Assembly: GCF_000209165.1 (NCBI RefSeq)
Contig: NC_009042.1
Span: 1,178,001-1,242,000 of the forward strand
Reading direction: 5' to 3'
Length of the DNA stretch: 64,000 nt
Source: Scheffersomyces stipitis CBS 6054
Lineage: Eukaryota > Ascomycota > Pichiomycetes > Serinales > Debaryomycetaceae
A program made the position numbers and the translations under genes. Shown here in pieces: positions 41,124 to 53,657 of this stretch (position 1 is its first letter; each line of letters starts with the position of its first letter). Under the pieces are notes generated by a model that made no database searches, was not told the DNA's origin, and saw only the letters and a program-made list of their open reading frames with translations.

Positions 41124-44100
41124 ATGAGTAATCCATTCGGTAACCATAACGGAGAGCTTGAAGACGACGACTTGTTCGGCGATTCTGCTCCGCCTTCCGC
41201 TCCATCCACATTTCCAGATCAAGCTCCTCCTGTTGCCAACATTTCTCCTACGGCCACAGCAGCCATTCCCACTACCTCGTCTCCTGGCCCTAATCGTATG
41301 GGTCCGGGTCCTGGTCGATCTGTGGCTGGATCTAGAACCCATTCCCGTCGCTCTTCCCATATGTTGTCGTCGGGAGACATCTACAACGGCGGCTCTTACT
41401 ATCCCACCAGCATGGCTGGTGCCCCATCGTCATACTCTATTGCGCCTTTCGGCTCAAGCCAATCGCAGCAACAGCACGCTAGCCCGCTGCCATTGTACGC
41501 GCATCAACCACACCAAAGACAGCCCAGCTCATCGTACCTGACGATGATTGACGACGACGCCGATTACTTCTACGAGAAACTTGACTACCTGAGATCCAAC
41601 CCTAACTTAGCTAATACACCTAAAAGGGGAAAAGCAGTGGCTTTTGGTGACGCTGTTCCTGAATATCCTGCTCCTACAGCCTTCAGTCCCAGAAAGCTAC
41701 AATACGGCGAAGACATCAACCAGTTCGACTACGAGTTGGACGATAATGGCGATATGCCGTTGAGGACATTCGCACCACCCATGACGTTTTCTGGTGACGA
41801 CTACTTAATTAATCCTTTAGAAGATGCTGACGATGATGACGATCTTGATCCATTCGGGGACGATGATTCGTTGTTCCTGGAAACCGGCGAAGAAATCGTT
41901 AGAAGAGGCACCACCATCAAGAGAAAGGACACCTTAGGCCGTAGAAACACTACCAAGAGTAAGCACTCAGGAGCTGTTGCATTCGAAGATGATTACGACT
42001 TCGACGACGACGACTTCAAGCCCAAGTTGAACTACACGAAGACGATCAAGAGAGCCAGGCTCGTCAACGGGAACTACGTTATCGACGCTCCTGTTCCGCA
42101 AGCTCTATTGGACACATATGGTAAGAAGATCGATGATAGCGGCAGAGAAATGTCGTTTATGAGATACACAGCTGTCACCTGTGGCCCCTCAAACTTCATG
42201 AACTTCAACTACAACGTTAGACAGGCATTGTATTCTCCACCTCGTGAAACGGAAATCATGATTTGTATCACCATGTATAACGAAGACGAGATCTTGTTGG
42301 GGCGTACATTGAAGGGTGTATTTGACAACATCAAAAACTTGACTAACAGATCGGATCCCGTATGGGGGGACGATTCGTGGAAGAAAATCGTAGTTTGTAT
42401 TGTGAACGATGGTAGACTCGAGTTGAACAAGAGAACTCAGAAGTTATTGACCGCACTTGGTGCGTTCCAGGATGGTTACGCCAAGTCTAAAATCAACGAC
42501 CGTACCGTCAATGCCCATCTCTACGAGTACACTTCCACTGTAGGCATCGATGTAGTCAACGATAGAGTTCACTTGTGTCCAAATTCAAACCCCGTGCAGT
42601 TCATGTTCTGCCTCAAAGAAAAGAATAGCAGAAAGATCAACTCCCATAGATGGTGTTTCCAGTCGTTTGCACCTATCATCAACCCCAAAGTGGTGATGTT
42701 GTTGGATTGTGGTACTATGCCCGCTAAAGATGCCTTCTACTACTTGTGGAGAACATTCAGAGACCCAAATGTGGCTGGTGCCTGTGGGGAAATGCGTGCT
42801 TCCTTGGGACCCAACAAGAAGTTATTGGCCAACCCATTGGTGGCAGCCCAGAATTTCGAATATAAGATCTCCAACATCTTGGATAAGCCGATGGAATCTG
42901 TATTTGGCTTCATTTCTGTCTTGCCCGGTGCGTTCTCAGCCTATAGATGGGAAGCATTGTTGAATGTGGACGGCAAGGGACCTTTGGAGAAGTACTTCAA
43001 GGGTGAATACTTGCATCTGGCCCAAAATGACGATGAAGAAGATGACGAAAGAGAGATAAAGGAACGTAACTTTCAAGAAGCCGGTATCTTCACATCCAAT
43101 ATGTACTTGGCCGAAGATAGAATTTTGTGTTTCGAGTTGGTTGCGAAAAAGAATCACAACTATATCTTGAGATACGTCAATGAAGCCAAGGCTGAAACAG
43201 ATGTTCCTGAGAAAATCGACGAATTCGTCTTGCAGAGAAGAAGATGGTTGAACGGTTCCATGTTTGCTGCTGCTTACGCCGTTTTCCATTGGACGAAGAT
43301 CTGGAAATCAAACCATTCATTACTCAGAAAGTTGTTCTTGCAGCTTGAATTCTACTACCAGTTGGTTACCATCTTGGTGTCGTGGTTTTCTCTCGCATCT
43401 TTCTTCTTGGTGTTCAGAATTTTGACCGCCAACTTGGGTTCTACATCTATGCACTTCAATATTGGTAAGTACTTGGCTGTAGTTTTCCTCTGGTTCTACG
43501 TGGGTTCAGTTGTTACTACTTTCGTCCTTGCATTCGGTAATACTCCTAGAGGTACTCGAAAATTCTATATGGTGATAGCGGTCTTTTTTGCGGTGCTCAT
43601 GGCCTACATGATGTTTGCCGCTGTGTTCTTGGCCGTCCACACTGTCAATTCTGTTCTTGACGATCACAGAAAAGACTTCAAAGTCACAATGCTCTTCACA
43701 AACCAGAAGTTTAGAGATTTGATTGTATCTACAGTTTCTACCTACATCTTATACTTTGCTGGTGCTTTCATCTACGGTGAGCCTAGTTTCATGTTGACGT
43801 CGTTTGTCCAATACGTGTTGTTGTCGCCAACCTACGTCAATGTGTTGAATATTTACGCCTTCTGTAATATCCATGATGTCTCGTGGGGTACCAAGGGTGT
43901 TCCCGTGGCAAAGGACTTGGGTTCTGCCAAATCTGTTGGTAACAAGAAGGACGAATTGGTCATGATTGCTCCAGGGGTTACGGAAGAGGTAAACGATACA
44001 TATTTAGATATCTTGGACAGCTTGAGAACAGACCCTCCCGTTCCAAAACCACCCAAGAAGAGGACTAAGGACGACTCCTACTACGCCTTCGTCAGAACGA

Positions 44101-44381
44101 TGACTGTGCTCGTGTGGATGTTGTCCAACGCTATTCTTATTGCTGTTGTGTTAGAAATCGGAGGTGTTGCTACATTCACCGGTGACGACACTATCAGTAA
44201 GGATGACTCCATCAGCGGTAACTCGGAAGTTTTCTTGACGATTATCTTGTGGATTGTCGCTGGTCTTGCCGCATTCAGATTCATTGGATGTGTAATGTTC
44301 CTTGTCCTTAAGTTATTCAGACCATTGAAATGGAGACTTAAGGCCAGAAAGGAAGTCAGTAGAGCTATGCAACAACAATAG
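41124..44381 (+). CDS. CHS2: Chitin synthase, class I (Candida CHS2/CHS8 group)
   Basis: A 1085-residue enzyme that transfers GlcNAc from UDP-GlcNAc to growing chitin at the plasma membrane. Residues 1-330 are a hydrophilic, Pro/Ser-rich and acidic N terminus. The catalytic part has ETEIMICITMYNEDE, VVMLLDCGTMPAKDAFYYLW, NLYLAEDRILCFELVAKKN-like EDR motif, and QRRRWLNGS with Gln704, the glycosyltransferase family 2 signature. Six to seven membrane helices follow between residues about 735 and 930 and near 995-1070. The name is chosen because the length and NHNYILRYVNEAKAETDVPEKIDEFVLQRRRW segment fit Candida albicans Chs2/Chs8; it is not the orthologue of S. cerevisiae Chs2 (class II). Function is certain, the exact paralogue is not. 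Confidence 0.9.
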   Translation: MSNPFGNHNGELEDDDLFGDSAPPSAPSTFPDQAPPVANISPTATAAIPTTSSPGPNRMGPGPGRSVAGSRTHSRRSSHMLSSGDIYNGGSYYPTSMAGAPSSYSIAPFGSSQSQQQHASPLPLYAHQPHQRQPSSSYLTMIDDDADYFYEKLDYLRSNPNLANTPKRGKAVAFGDAVPEYPAPTAFSPRKLQYGEDINQFDYELDDNGDMPLRTFAPPMTFSGDDYLINPLEDADDDDDLDPFGDDDSLFLETGEEIVRRGTTIKRKDTLGRRNTTKSKHSGAVAFEDDYDFDDDDFKPKLNYTKTIKRARLVNGNYVIDAPVPQALLDTYGKKIDDSGREMSFMRYTAVTCGPSNFMNFNYNVRQALYSPPRETEIMICITMYNEDEILLGRTLKGVFDNIKNLTNRSDPVWGDDSWKKIVVCIVNDGRLELNKRTQKLLTALGAFQDGYAKSKINDRTVNAHLYEYTSTVGIDVVNDRVHLCPNSNPVQFMFCLKEKNSRKINSHRWCFQSFAPIINPKVVMLLDCGTMPAKDAFYYLWRTFRDPNVAGACGEMRASLGPNKKLLANPLVAAQNFEYKISNILDKPMESVFGFISVLPGAFSAYRWEALLNVDGKGPLEKYFKGEYLHLAQNDDEEDDEREIKERNFQEAGIFTSNMYLAEDRILCFELVAKKNHNYILRYVNEAKAETDVPEKIDEFVLQRRRWLNGSMFAAAYAVFHWTKIWKSNHSLLRKLFLQLEFYYQLVTILVSWFSLASFFLVFRILTANLGSTSMHFNIGKYLAVVFLWFYVGSVVTTFVLAFGNTPRGTRKFYMVIAVFFAVLMAYMMFAAVFLAVHTVNSVLDDHRKDFKVTMLFTNQKFRDLIVSTVSTYILYFAGAFIYGEPSFMLTSFVQYVLLSPTYVNVLNIYAFCNIHDVSWGTKGVPVAKDLGSAKSVGNKKDELVMIAPGVTEEVNDTYLDILDSLRTDPPVPKPPKKRTKDDSYYAFVRTMTVLVWMLSNAILIAVVLEIGGVATFTGDDTISKDDSISGNSEVFLTIILWIVAGLAAFRFIGCVMFLVLKLFRPLKWRLKARKEVSRAMQQQ

Positions 44382-47300
44382 GAAGCATTATTGTTGTAGC
44401 AAGAGTTTTTATTTTATATCCCCGTATTTATTTCTCAGACAAAAGCATATTACGATTTACATTAGGTTTATGACAATTGAATTGTAGCTCTAGGTAGAAG
44501 AGTCCCAGAAAGGCCCAGAAAGTTATCTGGCAATTGATTGCAAAAGCTAGATTGGCTTATAAATAAAAAATTTCTTTTTGTTGTTGCTGCAGAAAAGGCT
44601 GAAATTGCATTTCACTGCAAGCGATACTTAATTCGTAAATCCGGAGAATGGAGGCAACAAATTGTAGGGCTCGAAGGTGGGGGAGTGGAGAGGGGTGAAC
44701 TTGGCACAGAAACCGTTAACAATTGAATGTCTGCAAACCTTGAGGCATTTAATAGCCAAAAAATTGTGGGAATCTTTGTCTTGAGCGCTTACGAACATAC
44801 CAGGTGAAAAAAACTCAGACGACTCGGTCCTGAATTCTCGCTTCGGCAGAACATACAATTGGGTGAAAAAATAGTAGTGTTTTCAGGTTGGAATTAGAGG
44901 TTTTTCTGTCTGACAGAGCTGCTTATGTGTGAATTATTTCCGAGAAATTCTTAATCCTGGGTATTTCCATTGACGCTCTGGTTTCAGATTCGGAGAATAA
45001 TCTCAATTGGGTATTGTTCAGCGTCAGAAGCCACCACGAAGACACAACAACGTCGTTCCCAGATTTACGTCCACATTCAAAGCAGAGGTCCGAGATGTCC
45101 GACATGGAGATACCACAGTTCTCTACAGTTACATAAAAGATGCCTCCACTAGCGCTCCAATGGCAGGCCAGGAATCTGCGATTGCAATTTTTAATTTCTC
45201 GTGTGCATCCTTAAATAAGGTACCAAGAAAAGATTTTCCCGCCAGCCTGGAGATGCCTTACAGTAACACAATAATCTTACTGCAAAAATAACGGTGGCAT
45301 CGACAGACAAGCCTACAGCGACGTCCATATTGGGAGCCCTGCCGAGTCGTTCCGTGTGTGTTGCGCAAATCTTTAAAACTTTGTTGAATTTTTATTGGTG
45401 TGATTATGGGAGCAAAAAACTTTTTTTTGCGGTAATTTTTCTCATTGGACCAGGATTTTTTTTAGTTGAATATTCTTGGTTGCGACAGTTAGGTACAGCA
45501 TCAAATTAGTTTTTTTTTCTAATCTGTTTTATCCCGATGTAAAACTTAAGCAAGGTTATGTTTGTTGAAAATAGAATAAATTGCCGCTAGGGAGGGGTTG
45601 AGGTACCTTGAAAAAAATGTCTGATCTTGACTTTTGACCACCCTGCTAACTGGATTTTCCATTCTGTTTCTACAGTGGTTCAGGCCGATGTGGTGAACAA
45701 TGCTAGCACTTGTGCTGATATTGTAGGAAGTAGCTGTAGACAGCTGATATAAGCAATGTTTGTTAGTCAATCTCTGTTTATTTTACAATTTTCCGAATCT
45801 AAAATGAAATCAGAGTAGATTGGCGGGTCGCAAACTGGTTTGTCCAAGAATTTTGCAATTATTCACCTTTTTGACTGATTTCTAATAAACTCTACATACT
45901 CGTTGATAGATTACTATTTCCATACATTTTACCCGTATCTCCAGTATCAGATCAATTGAATGGATGTCTAACAGCACTACCTTCTCTGGCGAGTCTCTAC
46001 AATAAATTCAATATGTAATTGTAAATCGTATTTGTTCCGCTGGTCTATGACACAGCAATTGATATAACCAGAGACGGTTTATCGTCGCGGAAAACCACAT
46101 CTAGCTCAGGGAAAGCTTCTCGCAATTGCTATCGTTCCTAGACTGTCTTTTCAGTATGGTGAACAGTTTAGTTCTATCTGGAAGTCCAAGTGGTCGCTTG
46201 AACTAAACTATGCATTTGGCATAAAAACCAAGGCGCTTACTAACAGAACCAAAAATGAAAGAGGTGTGAATCAGTTAATGCCGGTATAACCGATCTTATC
46301 GTGTGCCATCTAAAATTTTTCCCAAACAAACGCTGTAGAGCAGGAGCCAAACGGCTATTATTGCCGTACGAAGGCTATCCCCAGTTGAGCCGATAGTTTA
46401 ACCCGAGGTGTTTTTGTTTTGGCAGAGACTGTACCTATGCCCGAATTTCCACGCATAATGCTTCACCAGCGTCAGAGAGGAATCCATGTGGGAAGTGTCG
46501 GCATTAGCGGTGACACAGACAGAGCCGGCAGGACATGGCCAAGTTCTGCCGTTTGCAAGAGGTGTGTGACATTGATGTCATAGTTAAGCCTCTACGAAGA
46601 AGGCCGTTTTTGTCTGAGATTTCTTTTCAAGCAAACACGGCTCAACAACAATGCCATTGGTCAGGCTCGAGCTGTCAGCGCTGTCGAGATCAGGTTATTT
46701 CCAGCGTTTGGTAATGTATCTTGCAGGCTCCAGACTAATTTTTAACGAATTTCAGCCAACCAGTAAGCTTATGGGAAATGCTAAAATGGCAGCGATTATG
46801 TAACCAAATATTATGCAAACCGCTGCGATGGCCAAAAGAAACTTGGGCTCGTATAGATGGCATATTTCGGCCGTCTGGGCAGGACAGGAAGGAGGAGGAG
46901 CCAGAAACCCTGGAGGTTTAATGGGCGAAAGGGTTAATTGGGAGCAGAAAAGGGCGGCGGCAGTCCAGTGGAGTTCTGCTCGCTACGACGGGAACTCGCA
47001 TGGCTGGTGTATGTTGGCCGTCGACTTACTTCGAGACCAGGAACTGCCCATCCATCTTATCTGGAACACAAGGTGATTCTGTACGTCGGACCGGTAGTGT
47101 CCTCTCAAGAGTGCATGGAGTTCTTCTGTGCTCATCTCATCGAACTCCACGTTTATCTATGGGATACATGAAGGACTGGGATGGGGCTAACTGTGGATGT
47201 GGTGCTACCAGGAAGGAGAAAGATGAGCAGAGAAACAGCAGTGGACCCATTGTAGCTCTACGGATTCCATGACGTGAAACAGCAGCCGTCGGGCTTCCAG

Positions 47301-48123
47301 GAAAATTGTGCTGACGTAGCATTGACGAGGGAGAGCCTCTTATCTATGTATGCAATACGATAGCCAATTAATGAAGATAACCACGAATAATTGGAAATTG
47401 GCCATTCTCGTATCGACGAAAATTATTATGTAAGAGCAATTATGGTAGTGGCAGTCCCGTAGAACGACCACCACTACTGTGCAATATTTGTAGTGACTAA
47501 ATTAATTATTCTGGGTTTCAGCGGAGCCTGGAAATGTACCATTGTGTAGAGATAGCTGGTATTGGCAAGCCAGTATTTTCAGCGAACGGCAGCTGGAGGA
47601 ATTAGTAGCAAGGGAAAGTGCTGGAGATCGTTCCTGAAGCCGGAGATGGCACTGCGTTAGCGGGGCTTCCAATGGGGAAGGAATCTCAGCAATTGGCCCT
47701 ATTGCACTTATTGTATGGAAGTGGGTGCTGGTCCAAAAGTTCATTCTCGGTATAACAGCCAGAGCGAAAAAAAATCGGCATAATCGGTGAGGTGTAATTT
47801 TTTTTTCTTGATTGTACTTTGTGTTCCCCAAAGCGCTCAGACAGACTTTTTTTCGCAATAATTTGTGCGGGCCTGTCAATAGCCCACAGAACATGCTAAT
47901 TACCCTGTCGAATTTGTACAAAAGTAGTGCATGTGCAGGCACTTATTCGCCTAAGAAAGGTTCATCCTTCCGAATTGGGTGTCATTTTGTTTTGGTTTTC
48001 GCAGGTGCAGACGCAACCGCTTTCAGACAAAAAATACTATCGTTTCCTCATTGGTGTGTTTTGGTAAACAGAAACGAGTGCTTTCGAAAATTCCCTCAAA
48101 AAATATGTCCAGGACCTGATTTA

Positions 48124-48137
48124 CAGACAGACAGACA
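48124..48137. repeat. CAGA microsatellite in the PMA1 promoter
   Basis: Three and a half copies of CAGA, about 190 bp before the PMA1 start. Confidence 0.7.
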
Positions 48138-48199
48138 CAACTTGCCCAAATTGTCCAATTCTAACTTCCCAGATGGTCGGTAATCCCAGAGCCCAGCCG

Positions 48200-48207
48200 T
48201 ATATAAA
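48200..48207 (+). promoter_or_regulatory. PMA1 TATA box
   Basis: TATATAAA lies 128 bp before the PMA1 ATG, a normal distance for yeast promoters with TATA. Confidence 0.7.
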
Positions 48208-48327
48208 TACTTTGAAGGATCCAGCAACTTCTGCCCAAGAGTTATAACAAGTTTTTTCTTTTTTCTCTTTTCTGATTAGTGTTTTTGTTAATTCGTTTCC
48301 ACTCGTTCTACAATTGCCATTGCTATA

Positions 48328-51021
48328 ATGAGTGCAACTGAACCTACTAAAGAAAAGGTCGACAAGGTCGTCTCCGACGACGAAGATGAAGACATTGACC
48401 AATTAGTCTTAGATTTACAATCCAACCCAGGACTTGGGGATGATGACGAAGAAGAGGAACAAGACCAGAGCACCTTCAAGGCTGTTCCTGAAGAATTGTT
48501 GCAAACCGACCCTGCCACCGGTCTTTCTGACGACGAAGTCCTCAAGAGAAGAAAGAAGTACGGTTTGAACCAGATGGCCGAAGAAAAGGAAAACTTAGTT
48601 CTTAAGTTCGTCATGTTCTTCGTCGGTCCTATTCAATTCGTTATGGAAGCCGCTGCTATCTTGGCTGCTGGTTTAGAAGATTGGGTCGATTTCGGTGTTA
48701 TCTGTGCCTTATTGTTGTTGAACGCTTTCGTTGGTTTCATCCAAGAATACCAAGCCGGTTCCATTGTCGATGAATTGAAGAAGACCTTGGCTAACACTGC
48801 TTTGCTTGTTAGAAACGGTCAATTGATCGAAGTCCCAGCCTCTGAAGTCGTTCCAGGTGATATCATGCAATTGGAAGACGGTACCGTCATCCCAACCGAT
48901 GGTAGAATTGTTTCTGAAGATTGTCTTTTGCAAGTCGATCAATCCGCTATTACTGGTGAATCCTTGGCTGTTGACAAGAGACACGGTGACTCCACCTACT
49001 CTTCCTCCACTGTCAAGACCGGTGAAGCTTTCATGGTTGTTACTGCTACTGGTGACTCTACTTTCGTCGGTAGAGCTGCTTCTTTGGTCAACAAGGCTTC
49101 TGCTGGTACCGGTCACTTCACTGAAGTGTTGAACGGTATTGGTACGACTTTGTTGGTTTTCGTTATTCTTACTCTTTTGGTTGTCTGGGTTGCTTGTTTC
49201 TACAGAACCGTCAGAATTGTTCCTATCTTGAGATACACCTTGGCCATCACCATTATTGGTGTTCCAGTCGGTTTGCCAGCTGTCGTCACCACTACCATGG
49301 CTGTCGGTGCTGCTTACCTTGCCAAGAAGCAAGCCATTGTCCAAAAGTTGTCTGCCATTGAATCTCTTGCTGGTGTCGAAATCTTGTGTTCCGACAAGAC
49401 CGGTACTTTGACCAAGAACAAGTTGTCTTTGCACGACCCATACACTGTCGAAGGTGTTGAACCAGATGACTTGATGTTGACTGCTTGTTTGGCTGCCTCT
49501 AGAAAGAAGAAGGGTTTGGATGCTATTGACAAGGCCTTCTTGAAGTCTTTGATTAACTACCCAAGAGCCAAGGCTGCTTTGACTAAGTACAAGGTTATTG
49601 AATTCCAACCTTTCGACCCTGTTTCCAAGAAGGTTACCGCCGTTGTTGAATCGCCAGAAGGTGAAAGAATTGTCTGTGTCAAGGGTGCTCCATTATTCGT
49701 CTTGAAGACTGTTGAAGATGACCACCCAATCCCTGAAGATATCCACGAAAACTACCAAAACACCGTTGCTGAATTTGCTTCCAGAGGTTTCAGATCTTTG
49801 GGTGTTGCCAGAAAGAGAGGTGAAGGCCACTGGGAAATCTTGGGTATTATGCCATGTATGGATCCTCCAAGAGATGACACTGCTGCTACTGTTAACGAAG
49901 CTAGAGGTTTAGGTTTGAGAGTTAAGATGTTGACTGGTGATGCCGTCGGTATTGCTAAGGAAACTTGTCGTCAATTAGGTTTAGGTACTAACATTTACGA
50001 TGCCGACAGATTAGGTTTGTCCGGTGGTGGTGACATGGCCGGTTCTGAAATTGCTGATTTCGTTGAAAACGCTGATGGTTTCGCTGAAGTTTTCCCTCAA
50101 CACAAGTACAACGCCGTTGAAATCTTGCAATCCAGAGGTTACTTGGTTGCCATGACTGGTGATGGTGTTAACGATGCTCCATCTTTGAAGAAGGCTGACA
50201 CTGGTATTGCCGTCGAAGGTGCCACCGATGCTGCCCGTTCTGCTGCTGATATTGTTTTCCTTGCTCCTGGTTTGTCTGCTATCATTGATGCTTTGAAGAC
50301 CTCCAGACAGATTTTCCACAGAATGTACTCTTATGTTGTCTACCGTATTGCTTTGTCCTTGCACTTGGAACTTTTCTTGGGTTTGTGGATTGCTATCTTG
50401 AACAGATCTTTGAACATTGACTTGGTTGTCTTCATTGCTATTTTCGCTGATGTTGCTACCTTGGCTATTGCTTACGACAATGCTCCATACGACCCTAAGC
50501 CTGTCAAGTGGAACACCCCAAGATTGTGGTTGATGTCTATTGTTTTGGGTATAATCTTGGCTATCGGTACTTGGATCACTTTGACTACCATGTTCTTGCC
50601 AAAGGGTGGTATTGTTCAAAACTTCGGTGGTATTGACGGTATCTTGTTCTTGCAAATTTCTTTGACTGAGAACTGGTTGATTTTCGTCACTAGAGCTCAA
50701 GGTCCTTTCTGGTCTTCCATCCCATCGTGGCAATTGGCTGGTGCCGTCTTCATTGTCGACATCATTGCTACTTGTTTCACCTTGTTCGGCTGGTGGTCTC
50801 AAAACTGGACTGACATCGTCACCGTTGTCAGAACCTGGATCTTCTCTTTCGGTGTCTTCTGTGTCATGGGTGGTGCTTACTACTTGATGTCTACTTCCCA
50901 AGCATTCGACGACTTCGCCAACGGTAGATCTACCAAGAAGGCTGAACCAGACAGAAGATCTTTCGAAGATTTCTTGGTTTCCATGCAAAGAGTTTCCACT
51001 CAACACGAAAAGTCCACTTAG
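48328..51021 (+). CDS. PMA1: Plasma-membrane H+-ATPase
   Basis: An 897-residue P3A-type proton pump, the main electrogenic pump of the yeast plasma membrane. Seen: acidic N terminus; membrane pair ending in [58 protein letters not shown]; actuator loop [10 protein letters not shown]; membrane helix [40 protein letters not shown]; phosphorylation site [11 protein letters not shown] with Asp356; hinge [37 protein letters not shown]; and six C-terminal helices. The tail ends [11 protein letters not shown], carrying the tandem Ser-Thr pair whose phosphorylation activates the pump on glucose. The gene uses almost only preferred codons and I find no in-frame CTG. That bias also creates long antisense open frames that are not genes. 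Confidence 0.98.
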   Translation: MSATEPTKEKVDKVVSDDEDEDIDQLVLDLQSNPGLGDDDEEEEQDQSTFKAVPEELLQTDPATGLSDDEVLKRRKKYGLNQMAEEKENLVLKFVMFFVGPIQFVMEAAAILAAGLEDWVDFGVICALLLLNAFVGFIQEYQAGSIVDELKKTLANTALLVRNGQLIEVPASEVVPGDIMQLEDGTVIPTDGRIVSEDCLLQVDQSAITGESLAVDKRHGDSTYSSSTVKTGEAFMVVTATGDSTFVGRAASLVNKASAGTGHFTEVLNGIGTTLLVFVILTLLVVWVACFYRTVRIVPILRYTLAITIIGVPVGLPAVVTTTMAVGAAYLAKKQAIVQKLSAIESLAGVEILCSDKTGTLTKNKLSLHDPYTVEGVEPDDLMLTACLAASRKKKGLDAIDKAFLKSLINYPRAKAALTKYKVIEFQPFDPVSKKVTAVVESPEGERIVCVKGAPLFVLKTVEDDHPIPEDIHENYQNTVAEFASRGFRSLGVARKRGEGHWEILGIMPCMDPPRDDTAATVNEARGLGLRVKMLTGDAVGIAKETCRQLGLGTNIYDADRLGLSGGGDMAGSEIADFVENADGFAEVFPQHKYNAVEILQSRGYLVAMTGDGVNDAPSLKKADTGIAVEGATDAARSAADIVFLAPGLSAIIDALKTSRQIFHRMYSYVVYRIALSLHLELFLGLWIAILNRSLNIDLVVFIAIFADVATLAIAYDNAPYDPKPVKWNTPRLWLMSIVLGIILAIGTWITLTTMFLPKGGIVQNFGGIDGILFLQISLTENWLIFVTRAQGPFWSSIPSWQLAGAVFIVDIIATCFTLFGWWSQNWTDIVTVVRTWIFSFGVFCVMGGAYYLMSTSQAFDDFANGRSTKKAEPDRRSFEDFLVSMQRVSTQHEKST

Positions 51022-53657
51022 GTGTACTAGTGTTGAGGATAATTTAATAGAATCTTACATTTGTTGTGGGACTCTTGCTTTCATTTCATTTCTTCCCCGG
51101 ATGACATGAATGGTTGGTGGGTGTCTTACTGCATTTCCTTCAAACCCCATATTTTTATTGAATCATGATAAAAAAGTGAAAAATTATTAAAAAAATCACA
51201 CAGTCAGTATGATCATTATTGGTGCTTTTTCGGTGCTCATCGTCATAAACATTATCTTGCTTGGTTCGGTTAATTCTACTGTCTACATTAGCTTATTTGA
51301 TCTGTTCAACTCTTCCCCAAGTTGAACTGATTAGAGCTTTGTACTACATTAATTTTCTTGTCTTGCAAGCATCATTTTAATAGTATTCCCTTTTTTTACT
51401 GTGATTTCCCCATTCCCCATTCCAAAGTCACATTCCCGTCATTTTTTTGTTCTGCTACAAAGTAGTTTCGTATTATAGTTTTTATTAATAATAGATAATA
51501 ATATTTAATTTTCATTGTAGGCTGGAAATTCCGGACTAGCCATTGCGTCTGAAAGGGCTGGAAAGGATGTGCTTAAGACCTTGCATCATCGGGGAAGAGG
51601 AGAAACTGCCCACTTGTACACAAAGTTAAAACGATAAAGATTGGCGGAGTCTAGCCGGAGGTCTCATTGTTGGCCAGGCTGGTAAAATGTCTGTCTGATG
51701 ATCGCAAGGGGTGGCCTCCAGATAAGGTGAACACATGTCAACGGGAGGGGACGCAATTATGGATGATGCTGCTGTAGCTCGTAAGGAGAGGTTTGTGTCT
51801 GGTGGAAATTGCGAGATGCGATGAGCTGAAAAATCACCAGATGAGATGAGATGAGATGAGATGAGGTAAAACAAAAGACGGAGCGAGAGAGAGACAGATG
51901 AAAATATGGCGCCAGAGAAGTGATAGAAGTGCTACAATTGCTACATAGATACTTAGCTCAAGTATAAATTGGTAGTACAAGTCAAAGGCAGAGAATATTT
52001 GTGTCGTGCTTGAATTGCAGGTGTCTCCATAGGGCAGCAGATAAGACAGTTTAGCCCTGTCATTTACGCAAAGAAGCTACCAGCGGATAGAACATTCCCG
52101 GGCGAATTCTAGATGCTACTGTGGCCATTATTACAGACGTATTGGCACATTGTGTGGTCCAGAGTGGAGGGGTTTGTATTTCTGGGAAATGCAGCCTGAA
52201 GCCTCTGGCTTGGAGACAGAAGGTGTAATAGAAGTAGCTACTGGGAATGCGGCTTAAGCCCGGAAGAGAAGATGAAGGACAGATTCACCAGAGAATGAAG
52301 CAATAGATAAGCACAGTAATTAATAGATTAGCGACAAATGTACAACCGAGACTAAGAGGAGTTTGGACAGTACAGGACGGAGAATGTTACCCTTTGTAGT
52401 CAAAATGTGGTGGTGACAATCAGGAGTACAAATTTTGCACCCATAGGAAGGGGAGATAAGGAAGAAGGAATATTAGTATGGGAAGGGTTATGGGGCTTGA
52501 GCCTGCGGTTTGTCTATCTTCTATTCAGATGCTATATGTGTAACTGGACAATGAGATCTGTAGCCAAATGTAGCAGTATAATTAGAAGCAAGCCTAGCTA
52601 GGCTAATCTGAGCTCTTCCAATTTTGATTAAACCATTCGGTACGATTTTTGTCCATACAAAATTCGCATCAGAGCGGCCATAAAAATCCACCCTCACAGC
52701 TATAAAATGGCAGAAAGATGTACGCGTGCAATTCAATAATTGAGCTGCCGGTAAGCAAAAGTCGGCTAACTTAAAGCACAACTTAAAGCATTTCTAGCTG
52801 TGCCTCTGCCACTTTTTCTTAACTGAGCTCCTCCTACTCTCTACCTTTTCTTCGGCTAACTTCACAGTCGTGCGAATCCGATCAACAAATCTCTCTACTG
52901 AGATTTTCGGTCTACATGCAGGCTCACACACGCTTAAAATTTTTCTCACCTAGTAGTAGTTAAGAGAATCTGGAAACCACAGACACCTTTGATTCTGTCT
53001 TCCAGAACTACCACTAACACCTTTGGTGCCGTTACTTGCCCTTGCCCGCCGTCTGCAGCAGACCTACGTTACCACTCCATCTTCCCCGCCTGACATCCCC
53101 CGCCAAAAGCGTGAAGTCTGTCTGTCTGATTATTTTGCATCTACTCATCTTTTGATTTTCCAGCGAGCTTGACTTTGCCAGTTGGTTATTGATCCGACCA
53201 AGACGTGAATGTCTTTACAGTAATCTTTGTCTTTGTATATTAACCTCGGATCCATATTCACTGGATCTATTCTTGTTCCACGTCTCAAACGCATACATCT
53301 GGCAATTCCAGATCGTCCAATCACATCATCCCTAGAGGAATCTAACGCCATACAAACCAGAACTTCATACTCTGGTTCAGCATAAAACACATAATACCTA
53401 GATCATAGATATCATTTCCAGATAGTTACCGGCGTACTAATTGCGAGCAGAATCTATCATTTCTATTATCAGAATCTTCAATATTTGATCTGAATCCACA
53501 AATAAGAATCTTAATAAACCCTGATTGAATACTTGTCCGATTCTAAAATATATTGGTAACTACTATTGATCTAATACTGTTAAAAGATATCAATAATCTT
53601 CAACTATTCATCACCACTGTACCATATCTGTACACTAGTACTTGCATATTAATCATA
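51022..53657. other. Gene-free region between PMA1 and PUF4
   Basis: 2.6 kb. The first part is the PMA1 3' flank. A GATGA pentanucleotide microsatellite lies at 51841-51866. The last 850 bases, rich in C and T, probably hold the PUF4 promoter and a long 5' leader; the PUF4 frame stays open for 35 codons before the chosen start. No recognisable gene. Confidence 0.5.
51841..51866. repeat. GATGA pentanucleotide microsatellite
   Basis: About five perfect units of ATGAG in a row within the PMA1-PUF4 spacer. Confidence 0.85.

Larger units (their letters stand above)
44382..48327. other. Very long gene-free region upstream of PMA1
   Basis: Nearly 4 kb with only short open frames (largest about 146 codons, minus strand 47502-47942) that show no domains. 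The last few hundred bases are the PMA1 promoter. Long upstream regions are common for highly expressed, heavily regulated yeast genes, but 4 kb is large enough to hide a noncoding RNA, which I could not detect by eye. Confidence 0.5.

Noticed and set aside
46239..46275. TACTAAC on the plus strand with a downstream CAG
   Set aside because: The only nearby donor candidate (GTATGG at about 46154) is poor and no coding frame joins across it.
46849..46855. TCGTATA sterol-type site far upstream of PMA1
   Set aside because: A single copy about 1.5 kb from the gene; one such 7-mer is expected by chance in this much DNA.
48709..49608. 299-codon open frame antisense to PMA1
   Set aside because: Shadow of the biased PMA1 codons; Gln/Ser/Asn-rich with no domain. 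The same holds for the 331-codon antisense frame at 50011-51006.
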